64,000 bases of DNA from Arctopsyche grandis (GCF_051622035.1 NC_135355.1:42325486-42389485); one strand, 5' to 3'. Positions 24,996-37,488 are shown, numbered from the stretch's first letter. Notes: generated from the sequence alone by a model not told the origin. A program made the numbers and translations.

Positions 24996-25322
24996 CGGTC
25001 TCCGTGACGAGACAAATATCGGAAGCCAAAGATCGAAAATCGAAAGATCAAAAAAAAAAAATGGTGCAAGGTAAATAGTACATACTCACTTAATTTGCGC
25101 GAGCAGGATACAACAGCAATAAGAGGAACATGCTTTTCCTCCCGTATTCTGCGCGCGCACATTAATACGGGAGGAAAAGCCTGTTCCTCTTGTTCCTGTT
25201 GTATCCTGCTCGCGCAAATTAAGTGAGTATGTACCGTTTACCATGCACCATTTTTTTTTGATCTTTGCCTTCCGATATTTGCGTTTTCTGTCGTTTAACA
25301 TTCTGTCTCGTCACGTAGACCC
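24996..25322. mobile_element. Mutator-like foldback element, 9-bp duplication
   Basis: A 327-base inverted repeat. The termini are CGGTCTCCGTGACGAGACA and its counterpart TGTCTCGTCACGTAGACCC. It is flanked by perfect 9-base duplications ATATATAAC (24987-24995 and 25323-25331). The arms include ATCGAAAATCGAAAGATC, then CATACTCACTTAATTTGCGC and GAGCAGGATACAACAG; the centre holds GCGCGCGCACATTAATACGG. No coding sequence. The target-duplication length is typical of Mutator-like (MULE) transposons; the assignment is by that length and not by a transposase. Confidence 0.85.
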
Positions 25323-25338
25323 ATATATAACATATATT

Positions 25339-25497
25339 AGTGGCATGCGGTGAAATTATCTCTCTTTTTGTCATACAGCCTTGTTTGATGTTCGCGCGCA
25401 GGATACGGGAGAAAAAGCCTGTTCCTCTTGTATCCTGCTCGCGCAAATTTAGTGAGGATGTACGAAGGGGGGAGATAGAGTTTTACCGCACGCCACT
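25339..25497. mobile_element. Hybrid foldback element with hAT-like ends
   Basis: The termini AGTGGCATGCGGTGAAA and TTTTACCGCACGCCACT are inverted repeats unlike those of the neighbour, but the centre (GGATACGGGAGAAAAAGCCT, GTTCCTCTTGTATCCTGCTC, GCGCAAATTTAGTGAG) is the same hairpin core as in 24996-25322 and 32850-33255. No clean target duplication was found. Confidence 0.6.
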
Positions 25498-25951
25498 GAT
25501 ATTCATATATACTAACCGTTTTTCATATGTATGCATGGTAAACGAACATTTTCGATTTTTTGACTGTCGGTGCGGTGACGGTCACCCCTTACATATGTAT
25601 GTAAATATCTAGGGACCTATGTAAAAAATAACGATATTTTTTGAAATGCAGACTTCTTTAGAGATAATTCATCAAACTACATATGTATGTACATATCTAA
25701 AAGTACCCACATATTAAAACTAGTCAAAATATAGAGTAAATCATGAAAAAAGATATGATTAAAAAAAATTGTTTGTTCCAAGATGATAATTCACTAACGA
25801 TCAATATCGAAAGTCGTCAATTCGCTAGAGAAGCAGTAGTCAACTAACAAATAGTCGTGAAGAAGCAATTCCTTTTTTCCGTCCTCGATGTTTTTTTATC
25901 AAAATTTTAAATGATATATATTCAGAAGACCATTAAATATATTCGATCGAT

Positions 25952-26379
25952 ATTTTTTTTTACTTAGATATATACCAGGAAGGCCTGACAGGTAGACCCC
26001 AATGCGCCTTCCTAGAAAATTAATTATAAACATTGCATCGTTTTTATTACATAAATCACTGTATTTCTAGAGGGTAAAGAAAACGAAATTAACAATTAAT
26101 TAATTAATTACTCTATTGAGACATCTATGGATTTAGACTTGTGCATACATTTTTACAAATTGTACATAAATCAAATTCAGATATTTATGACAGCAGGTAG
26201 GATGATTTTTGCCAATTCGAGGAACCGTTTCAATGAAAATCAGATAAATTGGCAAAATTTGATAAGAAACGATCGACTTGGATCACAAATATCCAAGTCT
26301 AACCAGCAGTATTAATGGGATCAAACCCAGAACCTCCTTGTGCTTAAAATAACCACTACCACCGAGCCACACTGCATAG
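25952..26379 (-). mobile_element. Full-length tRNA-derived SINE
   Basis: T-run at 25952-25961 (poly(A) on the minus strand), ACCAGGAAGGCCTGACAGGT and CCAATGCGCCTTCCT hairpin end, the shared AT-rich middle with ATTAATTAATTA, body GGCAAAATTTGATAAGAAAC, B box (minus) GGGTTTGATCCC, and A-box region ending GGCTCGGTGGTAGTGG. Complete copy, somewhat diverged. Confidence 0.85.
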
Positions 26380-26399
26380 TAAAATTATACATATTAAAA

Positions 26400-28580
26400 A
26401 TATAGATTTAAATAAAATGATGCATTAAATCAGCGGTGGTGAACATTTTTGAGTGTCATAGTTTCGCCAACGCCATTCTAAACGGTACAAATCAACATTT
26501 ACATTATAATCATTTTATAAAATTTTGTTGCAAATTTTATAATATGTACACAGTAGGTAAGGTATTTTCTCAATGTTTAATTTTCTGTACAAAAAAATGA
26601 AATTGATTGTTTAAGAATAGAGGAAATAAATAAGTAAAACTAACGAGGATTTAATAGTATCGTCGCGCCACTGCGTTAAATTACGCGACGTTTCGAAACC
26701 CGGTAATTGTTAATTATCTTTTCTCTTTTGATATGTAGATAATAGATTTCCACTTAATTCAAGCCCGCAGATAATCTACGTAAAACTCAAAGTCACTGTA
26801 TTAGAAAGATGTGATTCGAAAAGATGCTGGAAAACTCACTTTGTAATATATTATACTAATATGTATCGTCACATTCTCATTATAATTTATTTTTATGTAT
26901 TTATACATACATATATAGTCCCATAAAAGTAATTAAATCTTAGACATGTTTATTGACTTGCTGAATTACAGAATTTCTAGGAAAAAAAATGTATGCACTT
27001 CAATGTGTTTTGATATGTAAGTTATGTGTACATTAAATACATATATTGGTATTATAGCGATATTTCATTATGTAATATTATTGAGCAGCGGCGGCGAACC
27101 TTTTTGAGCCCACGTATCATAAAAAAAAATACTCGGGTATTTTATAACAAATCAATAGAAAATGTATGACATGATGCTAGGTTGCAGGCTGCGTGATACG
27201 GATACGTATTATTGTATGTATGTAATATGTATATTGTACATACGTATTTTTGTATACATATACTGAAAATTCAGGCAAATTTTAATTTTTTTCATTAAAT
27301 TATTTAATTAAAATACATGGGGAAGGCGGTAAAACCGATAGACCCACGGGGTTTGACTTATAGAAATAAAAAAAATAAAACAAAAATATTCATAACAATA
27401 TTAAGAAAGACTAAACATGAAAAAAAAATACCAAAAAAAGGAAAAATAAAAATAATATATCTGGAATGGTAACTAACATACTAACTAAAAGAAAACGAAG
27501 ATAAAGAAAGGTATTGGAAAAAAATAATTTTTGGAAAAAGAAGAAATTACAAAAATCCTTTAAATTTAAGAAAGACATCTAGTTTGTTTTTTAAAAAAAT
27601 ATTAAGGTTTTCTGAATTTACTACGTTGTTGGGAAGACTATTCCAAACTGAAACCACTCTGTTTGAAAAGAAGGAATCTCTGATAAATTTATTCGATTTT
27701 TTTTATTTATTCGATTCGAGTATTTCATTGAGTTTGGACATATGACAATTATAATGATTATTTATTACATGGAAAAAATCATTTCACGGTATATTTAGTT
27801 GATTGTTTATTTTAGTATATCAAGATGAATGTTTGATTTTTTTTTTTATTTGTCCACCTTGCAAGTTTTCAATTTGGCATACTATACCATGGTACTTTAA
27901 GTTTAATCGTAGATGGTTTTTTTTAAATTTTTCATCAGGTAAATGAAATCAAAAGGCGGTCGGTGTTCAGCACCATTTTGAATTGAGCAGTTTTGGTGCA
28001 CCATTGACAACGGTACGAGTATGTCAAAAGTATTAGTCTGAAATATCGGGGGTGCCAGATGACAATGACAAAGACAAAATGATGTTATGTAGTAGTATGT
28101 ATTTGGGATGTGTGTGTAGAGAGTAGAGTACATATGTATAGAGTGGACAGAATGAGCAGAATCAGTTTCGTTAACCCACATTCGGTGTCTTTTTGTTGAA
28201 AAGCATATTGAAGCACGCGCGGGTGTTGAACGGGTTTTTGCCGCCGCGGATTTAGACGAGCAATATCCATATCCGTGCAGACATTTTTCGGTCGAGCTGG
28301 CATATGGTCAGCGGCCAAGAAGCCGGGAAAAAAGCAATAAATTCAAAGAGACGGGAGCAACGCACCACTCCATGACCACTCATCATGGACACTCAACCGG
28401 CGAATTACCACCACACTTGCTTTGCTAGCTAACTTACCACCATCGCCAAAGCTAACACATATCTACTACTGCAGGCAGGCGACCAACCATTAAAACCACT
28501 AAACAACGCACTAATCGTCTGTCATCTTTTCACGCAACTTTTCCCTCACTTATCCCGGAAAACACTGTCAATTTTCCATC
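26400..28580. other. Gene-free stretch with hAT-like ends
   Basis: Two related starts, CAGCGGTGGTGAACATTTTTGAG (26430) and CAGCGGCGGCGAACCTTTTTGAG (27087), resemble terminal repeats of hAT MITEs, but their opposite ends were not identified. 28190-28480 is GC-richer without a clear exon. The remainder is A/T homopolymer-rich. Confidence 0.4.
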
Positions 28581-28589
28581 AAATGGGAC

Positions 28590-29830
28590 AATAAATAAAA
28601 AATTCGGATGTGACCAACCCATGATTTTATCTATATATGTATTTGAGGAATATAAGACGGCCACAAAACAAAATTCGATATTGACACATTCACACATACC
28701 GGCTATGAGAGCATTTTTGATACAAATTGAGCGCAAATGTGGGGAACTTGCCCAAGACAAAAGTTCTACTTCTGGTTGTCGGATTTTTTCATTTTTTTAT
28801 TACTTAAAATCACTATAAATATTATACACAATGAATATCAAGAAGATTAATATAATTTAAAAGGTCAAAATAAAATAATGAAATATTGTTTTAAAAATAA
28901 TTACTACTTCTGAATGACCAAAACCTTGTAAAAGCTAAGTTAGTACATAAAAAACAGAACTATAATTTTTCAGCTTAATACATTCAGGGGCGTGGAAAGA
29001 ATCGTGGTCACAACATTTTTGACCTTTCTAAGAGGAAAAAGTCCCACTTCCGGTTTATTAAATTTATTGTTTTTTTTATCACATTAATACAATAATTATA
29101 CTTGAGTTTAAGGGACCGAATAAATAGTGGAAGAAAAATCTAACAAGAGGAAACTGCCACTTACGGTTGACGGATGCATACAAAATTTTATACATAAGTA
29201 TAAAATTTGTACATAATGTATTAAGCTTAAAATTGGTATAAAATTTCAGTTCAATAAACCAAAGAGTTTCTGAGAAAAACATAAACCTCGATTCTCTAGA
29301 GTAAAAGTACTTCTTCCGGTTTCGGAAAAAATATCGAGGTATAAAATTTATAATTTATATTACATGTGAACAATTTTCAGTCCGATTTGATCAGCGGTTT
29401 GGGAGATAATTTAATTCAAAAACTTAAAAAAGAGGACACCTATCCCTCCCCCCTACATAACTGTGCTTGTGGAACTCGAACGTATTGAAATCTTCGATAT
29501 TCAATAAGAAAATCGATTTTAAATACAAACCCACAGATAAAATAATTTCATTCAAAATGAGGACACCTATAAAGGGAGGTAAGATTTCCGGTCAAAATAA
29601 AAATTTGAAAAAAATTTACGTAGTATCGATAAGAATTTCAGTATCCGAAACTAAGTGTCGGTTCGATAGGACGAACGGTGTTCAAAATATCCCCAAAATA
29701 CACGGACACACATTTTTTCTAGATCATTAAAACGTGATCAGTGATCGATTCCGAGTTCGAATCAGTCAAAATCTCGAGCTCGAATTTCCGCATGATCAGA
29801 AAACTTCATCTATTGTTACAACATACGGTT
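28590..29830 (+). repeat. 'CTTCCGGT' repeat, near-complete copy B
   Basis: Begins AAAAAATTCGGATGTGACCA and follows copy A unit by unit (TTCTACTTCTGGTTGTCGG, CCCACTTCCGGTTTATTAAA, CTTCTTCCGGTTTCGG, GATTTCCGGTCAAAAT). It extends further at the 3' end, through GAGTTCGAATCAGTCAAAAT to CTTCATCTATTGTTAC. This copy defines both outer limits, giving an element of about 1.2 kb. Confidence 0.8.
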
Positions 29831-29839
29831 GAAGATCCG

Positions 29840-32330
29840 AATGTTTGCATCATTGCCTTCAGAGTTTATTAAAATCTAGCAAATTACTATACATATTTAT
29901 AATAATGAATAGATGGTTTAGTTCTAAATATAATATACACAATATAAAGCTCGCATAAAACGCTACGATAGTCATCTAAGGAAGAAGTTGAATTTTTTTG
30001 TGGAAGAGATGTGCGAATAAGCCGAGCATGACGATTAAATTTACACTAATTGAGATGCATTTATTTATAAGACATATTTTTTTAAGTAAATCTAAAATTT
30101 TAGAGGTTGCTTAGTTGCAAGAACATAGGGTCTATGAACTGGAACGCGAAAATTTAATTTGAAATTAAAATTTTCAGTGCATGATATTAAATTAATGTAC
30201 TTATGTACATATTATATGTATGTACGTACATACGTAGAGAGTTTGCACATTTGAGGGTTACATCTGGTCGTATTTGTAGCATCAATCATTTCAACTGTGG
30301 TAATTATTCGCTATTATAATAATTTTAGTTGGATACAGCAAAGAGGTGATAACGGTACACACTATTCCGATTTAGTAAATAGGCTGCGTTTCATTTGAAT
30401 TAATGTCATTACGATTTCAATGATATTAATCATCTACACACTTAAAATTTGCACAAGTATGTGAAAGTAATTCGATTTGTAGCGGATAGAAACAATTTCT
30501 CTCTATTGTTACTAATTCATAATTAATTAATAGCTGGTTAATTATATTCGAGTGTGTTTATCGTTCAACATCTCAGATGAATTGCTAAACGGACTGTAAA
30601 AAATGAATAATTGATTTAGAATATGTATGTATTATAATATTTGATTTTACATTAAAGCATATTTTACCTAAATATAATTAATTTTAATGAAGAGAATATT
30701 TTAATGTAAAATTCATATTCCGCTCTCTTATTATCTCATTTTTTTATGAATTCACTTCACGTTAATGTAAAAAAAATCAATTCTTGAATTAAAAACCAAC
30801 TTCAATGTTAAAAAAAAATTAACTAACTAAATCTTTGAAACACAATGAATCGTTAAAAGAACAATGTAAAGTTTTTCGACAGTCATGCTGTTTCTTACAC
30901 ATTGTCACACAATTGTCATTTGAAATTTTCGCTCATTTCTTCTCAAACTTAAAATAATGGAACCGAAAAGTCTTTGCAGTTTTATTCTGCTACTTTTTAC
31001 CGTTTATCTTTCTTCTTTTAGTCGTTCTAATTGATCGATCCGAGTCTTCACATTACCAGACGATAGTCTCGTCTGCTGCTCAACTGTTCTATATACATAT
31101 ACAACACATATGTATTTATGTATGTAGAATACCCACTAAAAAAGCAAGATAGCCTTTTTAAATCTCCATTGTTTTTCATATGCATAATGACACAGTCAAG
31201 GAAAATTGAAAATGTTATTAAAAATCAAAATACACATTTAATATACATACACATTCAAATGTCTGTGCGAAGTATGCGTATGTATGTATGTGTGCGATGA
31301 TAACTGGAGCGCGAAACCGAGATGATATTTCATTATCGTGCAGATTTTTCCAAAATTAATTGGAAGCACTCATAATTCATAAGTTAATGCTTCGCGAAGA
31401 TCGCTATATTCTTCCAAAGAGTGTAACGATTCATGAAATTAATCCGACGCAATTAGTGCACAGATAACATCCACTGCGCACTAAGAACCGTAGACATGTT
31501 GTCTATTATGTTTCCTATTTTGCGACCAAAATGCGCGTCAATTTATAAAAACGACCTTTCACTTTTCAAATATGTCTACAGAGGTTCGTGGAACTTTACA
31601 TTTGAAACTCACTACAATAATTAGGCTGCATATGTAGACAAAAATGTATTGTATATAAATGTATGTAATCTATACAAGACATTGTTTACTATAAATGTTT
31701 TCAATTAACATATTACATCCATACTATAGAAGTTTTCAATCAATATGAGTATGACTTGCTTCCTAATTTTTATGTTTTATAATGAAATCGAAACTCGGTC
31801 TATTTTTACAGAAATTTAATTATCCTAGAAAAGCTGCAGTGATAAATGAAAGTAGACTGATCTTTCTCCGAGTGATAAGTTTCTGCTTACATTATATGTA
31901 CATATACATAGAATGCTGTACGGTAGTTTCTATCAAGATATGGGATGATTGAATACCAAAACGTATAATGAATGAAGCAGCTGGATCTGAAAGAAAAAGA
32001 TGCAAACCGTGTCGTTTTAACCCACTTACTTCGACACCATGTTATTCGAACGACTGCACAGGTCACGGTATTACACACAAAACCAAAAATCGTCTCTGCG
32101 AACACGAATTTTGGAATTATTCACACGACTGCATAATTAGTGGATCAAAACTACATGCATACATATACATATATGAATCTATGTTCACTGATTCGACGTG
32201 TCCCGAGTAATTAATATTATAAAACAAGTTATATTGTTTGTATGCTTACTTCTCGGACCAATTTACGTATTAATAATGGAATGAATGTTGGATTAATCAT
32301 TAATAATAAATAAAGATACCATTTTTAATA
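29840..32330. other. Gene-free stretch downstream of CLUAP1
   Basis: AT-rich. The frame at 31968-32210 (plus) is cysteine-rich (CKPCRFNP... CYSNDC) but has no defined ends or family. Otherwise only simple repeats. Confidence 0.4.
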
Positions 32331-32335
32331 TGAAT

Positions 32336-32341
32336 TTTATT
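32336..32341 (-). terminator. CLUAP1 poly(A) signal
   Basis: AATAAA on the minus strand, 92 bases after the CLUAP1 stop codon, the expected spacing for a 3' end-processing signal. Confidence 0.6.
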
Positions 32342-32432
32342 CTACCTATGTTCTATAATTAAAAACAATGATAATTTTGATATCATCACAATAAATTGCA
32401 ACTATGCATGTACTTAAATATACTTGCTTTGT

Positions 32433-35400
32433 TTAAAAATCATCATCACTTAGTATATCTTGTAAACCACCGTTGGGCTTTGCAGATGGTGCTCTCTTGT
32501 TCAGAGAATGATTGGAACCCATGGGGCCTTGGTTTTTGTTGCCCATGCCAGACCTACTGATGTTTCCGTTGGACGTGTTTCCTGCACCATTACCAATAAT
32601 TAGTTCACTTTCATCCGAACTACCTAGAGATCCTAGATCATCCGATTCTCCTGTAAATTATTCAGATATTTAATGCAATTTTAAAATAAATGTTGTTTAT
32701 AAATATAAAAATATATGTATATGCAGGGCCGACGAGAGGGGGGGAGCCGCTGGTAAAGTTCCAGGGCCCGGACTATTCAAGGAGTCCCGTATCGGGACGT
32801 CTAACTGACCGATATTGAGATATTCTATATTATTCTACATAAAAAATACCGGTCTCCGTGATTGGACAAAATGTTAAATTACAGAAAACGCAAATATCAG
32901 AATGCAAAGATCGAAAATCGAAAGATCTTAAGTCGAAAGATCAAAAAAAAAATGGTGCATGGTAAACGGTACATACTCACGTACATACTCACTTAATTTG
33001 CGCGAGCAGGATACAACAGGAACAAGAGGAACATGCTTTTCCTCCTGTGTTAATGTGCGCGCGCAGAATACGGGAGAAAAAGCATGTTCCTCTTGTTCCT
33101 GTTGTATCCTGCTCGCGCAAATTAAGTGAGTATGTACCGTTTACCATGCACCATTTTTTTTTGATCTTTCGACTTAAGATCTTTCGATTTTCGATCTTTG
33201 CCTTCCGATATTTGCGTTTTCTGTAATTTAACATTCTGTCAAGTCACGTAGACCCAAAAAATACATGTATTCATTTAATGCTAAATTTTTATTATTTTTT
33301 GTGAAATCATACCTTACAATATCATACTTTCTTATTGAATTATTTAAAAAAATAGCAACCAGCATATATATATAGGTATTTTTTTATAGTTCTAATAGAT
33401 TTTTCACATTTTTTTATAAAAATATATTTATAAGATCAATTTTTTTTTAGTTTATCATAGAGGCTGGGATTCCTCTTAGCGGCCCTGTGTATATGATATC
33501 TTGCTGAAAGTTAAAAAATACCCATGTCCAAAGCTTTCAAGTCTTCGTCATCTAAATTTTCTCCTAGCAAATCGTCATCATCACCCAACGAGTCATCTAT
33601 AGAAAATTCATCATCTTTGTTACCCATCATACTTCCAAATATTTTCGGTTGTTCGCCTCTTGCGTTACCAGCTAATATAAAGAAATACATATGAGATGAT
33701 AACATTGATATGAAAACAATGTACACATTTATTTAATAAAATACACACCGGCAGTTCTCACTCGGAGTCTTGTTCTTGGCCTTGTCGTTGGTCGTTTATC
33801 AACTTCTTTTCGTGGACTTTCATCATATTGGAAATCGTCTGAAATACAATTTTTTACTTTATTCATGTCCAAAATAAACCTTAATTCAAATAGTTATATG
33901 TACATACCTGTATCACTCATATTGACAAATATATCTTCAGATTCATATTTTTGTATAAGTTTCTTGGCGGCACTACGTCGTTCTTCAGCAACCTAATTGT
34001 ATAAAAAAATTACTTATTATATATATATGTATATTGTGTGTAAAGGAACATATGTGTTATTGAAATAGAACCTCAGCTTCAGCTGCTTCTAAAGTGCTCA
34101 ATTGCTGCTTTAAAGCTTCTATGCACCTCAATTTAAGAACATAATCGTCATACAGTTTTTCCAATTCAACTTCTAAAGAATTAAACTCAGCTTGGTAGGC
34201 AGGTCTAAAATTAATTGTCATTTTATATTACGGATTGCAATATTCGCTCGGAATTGTAGCGGTGACGGTGATGATGATGACGATGATATGGTTGACGATT
34301 CACATTGTATGGTGTGTTAATAACGGTTATTTAAAAAAAAATTACTTTATTTTTTGCATTGCTTGAAGCCGTTTTTCACAACGTTCAAGTTCAGCTTTCT
34401 TTTTTTCAATTTTACTATCAAGAGAAGCTTCACTCGCTGCTATGTTATCTATTTGATCACGTACTACTGCCAGATCACGCACTAATGATGTAACGGCTCG
34501 TTCTACAGCTCCGTCTACAGTAGACATATCTAGAGGTCGACTGATCGATTGTTCTCGTATTTCCTTTAAAACAATATATGACACCAACGTTATTACACAA
34601 AGAACAATTAAACTTTCCAAATTATGCATACATTGTACATTCATATACATATACATAACCTTATAATCGACTTCTTTTCCTAACAAATCATAAATCATAG
34701 CACCATTAGAAGTGATCACTGTGGCCAATTGTCTAGCATGCTTCAACTCACCTATCTGTAATACATATGTATGTTTTGTTAAAACAAATTAAACTAGAAT
34801 TTTTGTATCACATGTCTACTGTACAAGGTTAACCTTGGACGATATGTCGAATTGATAACTGGGATCCTCGGCATCTTCAGCTTCTTCATTATCGGTTTTT
34901 GCTATATTGAGTGCATCATACAAGATCGTTGTAATTTTTAATAATTCTCGAACAGCATATCCATCAGCTCCGTACAGCTTTTTTGTATTTAGTTTGAGAT
35001 TTGCTTTTGTAGCCTAAACAAAGCATTGTACCAACATTTTGTTAGATTTTCGAGATATTGGGATAAATCATTATTAATTAATAAAACTACCATAAATTGA
35101 GCAGTTGAGCGGATGATAGAAATTCTTTCGTCGATTGTGTTAATTCCACCATCAAGAATTGCGTCAGGATCAAAACGTTCAACCAACCAGGTCAATAATG
35201 CGGCCACAAGAGGAAAATTTGGCTGGCGGAAACTTTCCAGAGATATATTATCTGGATAGCCTAACGCCCTCAAATGTTCCGCAAAATCTAAAATAGGTTT
35301 TGGTAACTTTTTTGTTTTATATACATATTTTGTTTCATTTCGACTATAAGTCTATAACCGAAAATGGATTTCATTGATCAAACACTTTCAAATAAAATGC

Positions 35401-35708
35401 AGTTCTGCAAAAACATTGAGTAGTACATTATTTTGAATACTATAACTTCATAATTATTTTTATGTTCATACAATACATTATATATATGTATGTATATAGT
35501 GCATTATTGCTATTTTTTTCCTACTAAAACAACACTTTTACATGTGCATATATTGCACAAAAAGATTGATGAAGTTGTAATCGTCAAATAATAAACACAT
35601 GGATTGGATTGTTGATAATGAATCAAATTCAGCTCTAATATACTAATGATGTAATTAAAATTAATATGTGTACATTCGTCACTTACTTCTAAGATCTCTA
35701 AAGGACAT
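32433..35708 (-). CDS. CLUAP1: Clusterin-associated protein 1 / IFT38
   Basis: Intraflagellar transport complex B subunit, needed to build cilia; in insects this means sensory neuron and sperm cilia. Ten coding exons, all with GT-AG borders: 35687-35708, 35091-35287, 34834-35013, 34660-34755, 34346-34563, 34072-34204, 33908-33992, 33749-33838, 33522-33671, 32433-32650. The joined frame is 1389 bases, 462 aa; the human protein is about 413. The N-terminus MSFRDLRNFAEHLRALGYP is diagnostic, followed by the calponin-homology-like domain (about 1-135, with LNTKKLYGADGYAVRELL), ITSNGAMIYDLLG, and a coiled coil (about 170-335, ASLDSKIEKKKAELERCEKR). An acidic tail (about 345-462) ends ILSDDDF, much like the vertebrate C-terminus. 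Start chosen by homology and a first exon of only 22 coding bases. The last intron (32651-33521) carries a hAT element that itself contains a foldback element. Confidence 0.95.
32724..33487. mobile_element. hAT-type MITE in CLUAP1 intron 9
   Basis: Termini CAGGGCCGACGAGAGG and (inverted) AGCGGCCCTG, flanked by the perfect 8-base duplication TGTATATG (32716-32723, 33488-33495). Eight-base duplications and CAGGGCC-type ends fit hAT. It is noncoding. It is split by the foldback insertion 32850-33255; without that it would be about 350 bases, the size of its homologue at 55380-55715. Confidence 0.85.
32850..33255. mobile_element. Mutator-like foldback element nested in hAT MITE
   Basis: A 406-base inverted repeat with termini CGGTCTCCGTGATTGGACA and TGTCAAGTCACGTAGACCC. 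It is flanked by the perfect 9-base duplication AAAAAATAC (32841-32849, 33256-33264). The arms carry GAAAACGCAAATATC, CGAAAATCGAAAGATCTTAA, GGTGCATGGTAAACGGTACA and GCGCGAGCAGGATACAACAG. The uninterrupted target is visible in the homologous hAT MITE at 55380-55715, around 55490. Confidence 0.9.
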
Positions 35709-35719
35709 TTTTATCGAAA

Positions 35720-36590
35720 TGCAACTCGACACAAATTCATCAGATTGTTGTGACAGTTTCGTTGCCACGACAACACTTACAGATAAATGCGCACCGGTTT
35801 TAAAATTATATCTGTATATTGTACGTTTAAATGCAATTTATGAAGCTATTTTTTATTGTGTATAATCAATTAATCAATTTTATATTCAAAGAAGTGAACA
35901 TTTAACAATAAAAAAGTTTTTTAAAAATATACCTCTTCTATAATTTGTATATAAAATTATTATTTTGAATAAAAATACCAATAATTTTATTTCAATACCG
36001 CCATCTATGTTTAAAACTAATAAACAAACGGTGGATAAACGTCAACGACTATCTCGCCGGGCAGATTTCAAACGCGTCTTACACGATATTTTTGCACCAT
36101 CGTAATGGCGGAGGATCCATTTACTTATATTGATCTCCAAAATGAGCAATATGGCAAAGTATGAAAACGATCGGATAAGAGGCAAACTTTTTCCAAAAGT
36201 GAAACGTAAAGGAGGTATGTAAAAATAAAAATATTGACAAACTAGTTTCTAAAAACGCTTCATTTTCATTAAAATTAACTGATTAAACTAAAATAGATGC
36301 AGAAAATTGAATTATAAGACTAAGTGGTTTATTGTATTATACATATGTATGTATTTATTTTATTTCTACTACATCAAATCTATATTACATCACATATATG
36401 TACATATGTATGTAGTATGTATAAACATGTCACTAAATAAATGCTGTAATACATATAAGGAACCTAATTGATAATATAAAAAAACGTTGTTTACAAGTAA
36501 ATTTGACAGTATTTTAAGAATAGCGATTATAAGGTTACAACGTGATCAATTGAAATAGCATTCGATTTGTTGCAACTTCTATTGAAAATA
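35720..36590. other. Spacer between MRPL58 and CLUAP1
   Basis: About 880 bases between the MRPL58 stop and the CLUAP1 start, both genes on the minus strand. It must hold the CLUAP1 promoter. A TTTGCCATAT-family repeat occupies 36050-36200. A candidate MRPL58 poly(A) signal (AATAAA on the minus strand) is at 36354-36359, over 230 bases past its stop. Confidence 0.5.
36050..36200 (-). repeat. Short dispersed repeat ('TTTGCCATAT' family)
   Basis: Reverse complement of 12490-12630: CACCATCGTAATGGCGGA, TGAGCAATATGGCAAAGTAT and GAAAACGATCGGATAA in the opposite order. It sits in the spacer that should contain the CLUAP1 promoter. Confidence 0.65.
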
Positions 36591-37488
36591 TCATAAGTCT
36601 TGCATGGTTGGAGGTTGGCGGGCGACACGTCTGAGAGATGCTTCTCGTTTTTCATATAATCTTTCCCTTGCAGCTTTTTCAGCTCTAAAAATGAATTATA
36701 ACATTAGTGTGTATTTAGGTACATATACATCTGGCCGCTGAAAAATTGAATCCAGTTGATATGAAATACCTTCTCCGTAACATTTCTGGCGTTTCTTTAG
36801 ACATTTTTGGAGGAGGTGCATCGGCATTTCTTATTATATTCCGTAACTTTAGCATGCAATCAGCTAAATTCAACTGTTGTGATCTTGTCAACTCGGAACG
36901 AATGACCAAAAACCCTTCCTTTGTTATGGAAGTTCTATTCTGAAAATTAAAACATATGTGTATGAGTGCAGTGCGATTTTCAAACATATAAATTGAAATA
37001 ATATTAGATTAAAATAACATTTATGACATACTTTTTCAAGTATTTTTTCGCGAAGAGAGGCATCTAGCCAATCTGCGTCCGCAACATTGAATCTCAGATC
37101 TACTTTGGTTTGAACTTTGTTGACATTTTGACCACCGGGTCCCGAGCTACAGCTGTAAGTCACTTGCAATTTGTTTATTGGTATGAACCCATCAAATTTT
37201 TCTTCACTTTGAGGAACCTAAAATAAAAAAAAGTGTTATAAGACGCCAAAAAGTACATTTACAAACATAACCTATATATAAGAGGACGAGTTTTCGCGGT
37301 CGTCCGCGAAGGTTTAATGAATTACTTACAAAATCGGGCGTGGTAATTTTAGTAGAACTTTTTGGATACAATGTATCTAACGATAGGCTACTTTTGTAGG
37401 ACAGTGGTCTGAGCAATTGCTGTGTCCGAGAGAGTAAAATTACTGAACTAAATATATTTCTGGCGACGGGCAGGAAGATGCCGCTCAT
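36591..37488 (-). CDS. MRPL58: Mitoribosomal peptidyl-tRNA hydrolase ICT1/mL62
   Basis: Codon-independent release factor and integral large-subunit protein of the mitochondrial ribosome; it frees nascent chains from stalled ribosomes by hydrolysing peptidyl-tRNA. Four exons: 37330-37488, 37032-37217, 36770-36939, 36591-36684; 609 bases joined, 202 aa (human about 206). The catalytic loop SSGPGGQNVNKVQTKVDLRF holds the essential GGQ. Residues 1-30 are rich in Arg/Ser/Leu with no acidic residues, as expected for a mitochondrial presequence (MSGIFLPVARN, LLSRTQQLLRP). The RF-1-like domain continues through ITKEGFLVIRSELTRSQQLN. The basic C-terminal tail (AEKAARERLYEKREASLRRV) is the part that enters the empty mRNA channel in ICT1. 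All introns are GT-AG and short (68-112 bases). A dispersed repeat begins only 53 bases upstream of the start codon. Confidence 0.95.

Noticed and set aside
31968-32210. Cysteine-rich 80-codon plus frame
   Set aside because: Cysteine spacing fits no known domain and there is no exon boundary support.
33488-33521. CLUAP1 ending at the TAA after DMGIF
   Set aside because: The GG|GTATTT donor there joins in phase to 32650, giving the acidic tail ending in DDDF as in other CLUAP1 proteins.
34989-35090. Reading the CLUAP1 exon 2 frame on through 34989 as coding
   Set aside because: Homology stops at AQFM (35091) and resumes at ATKANLKLNTKK (35013); the stretch between is a 77-base GT-AG intron that happens to be open.
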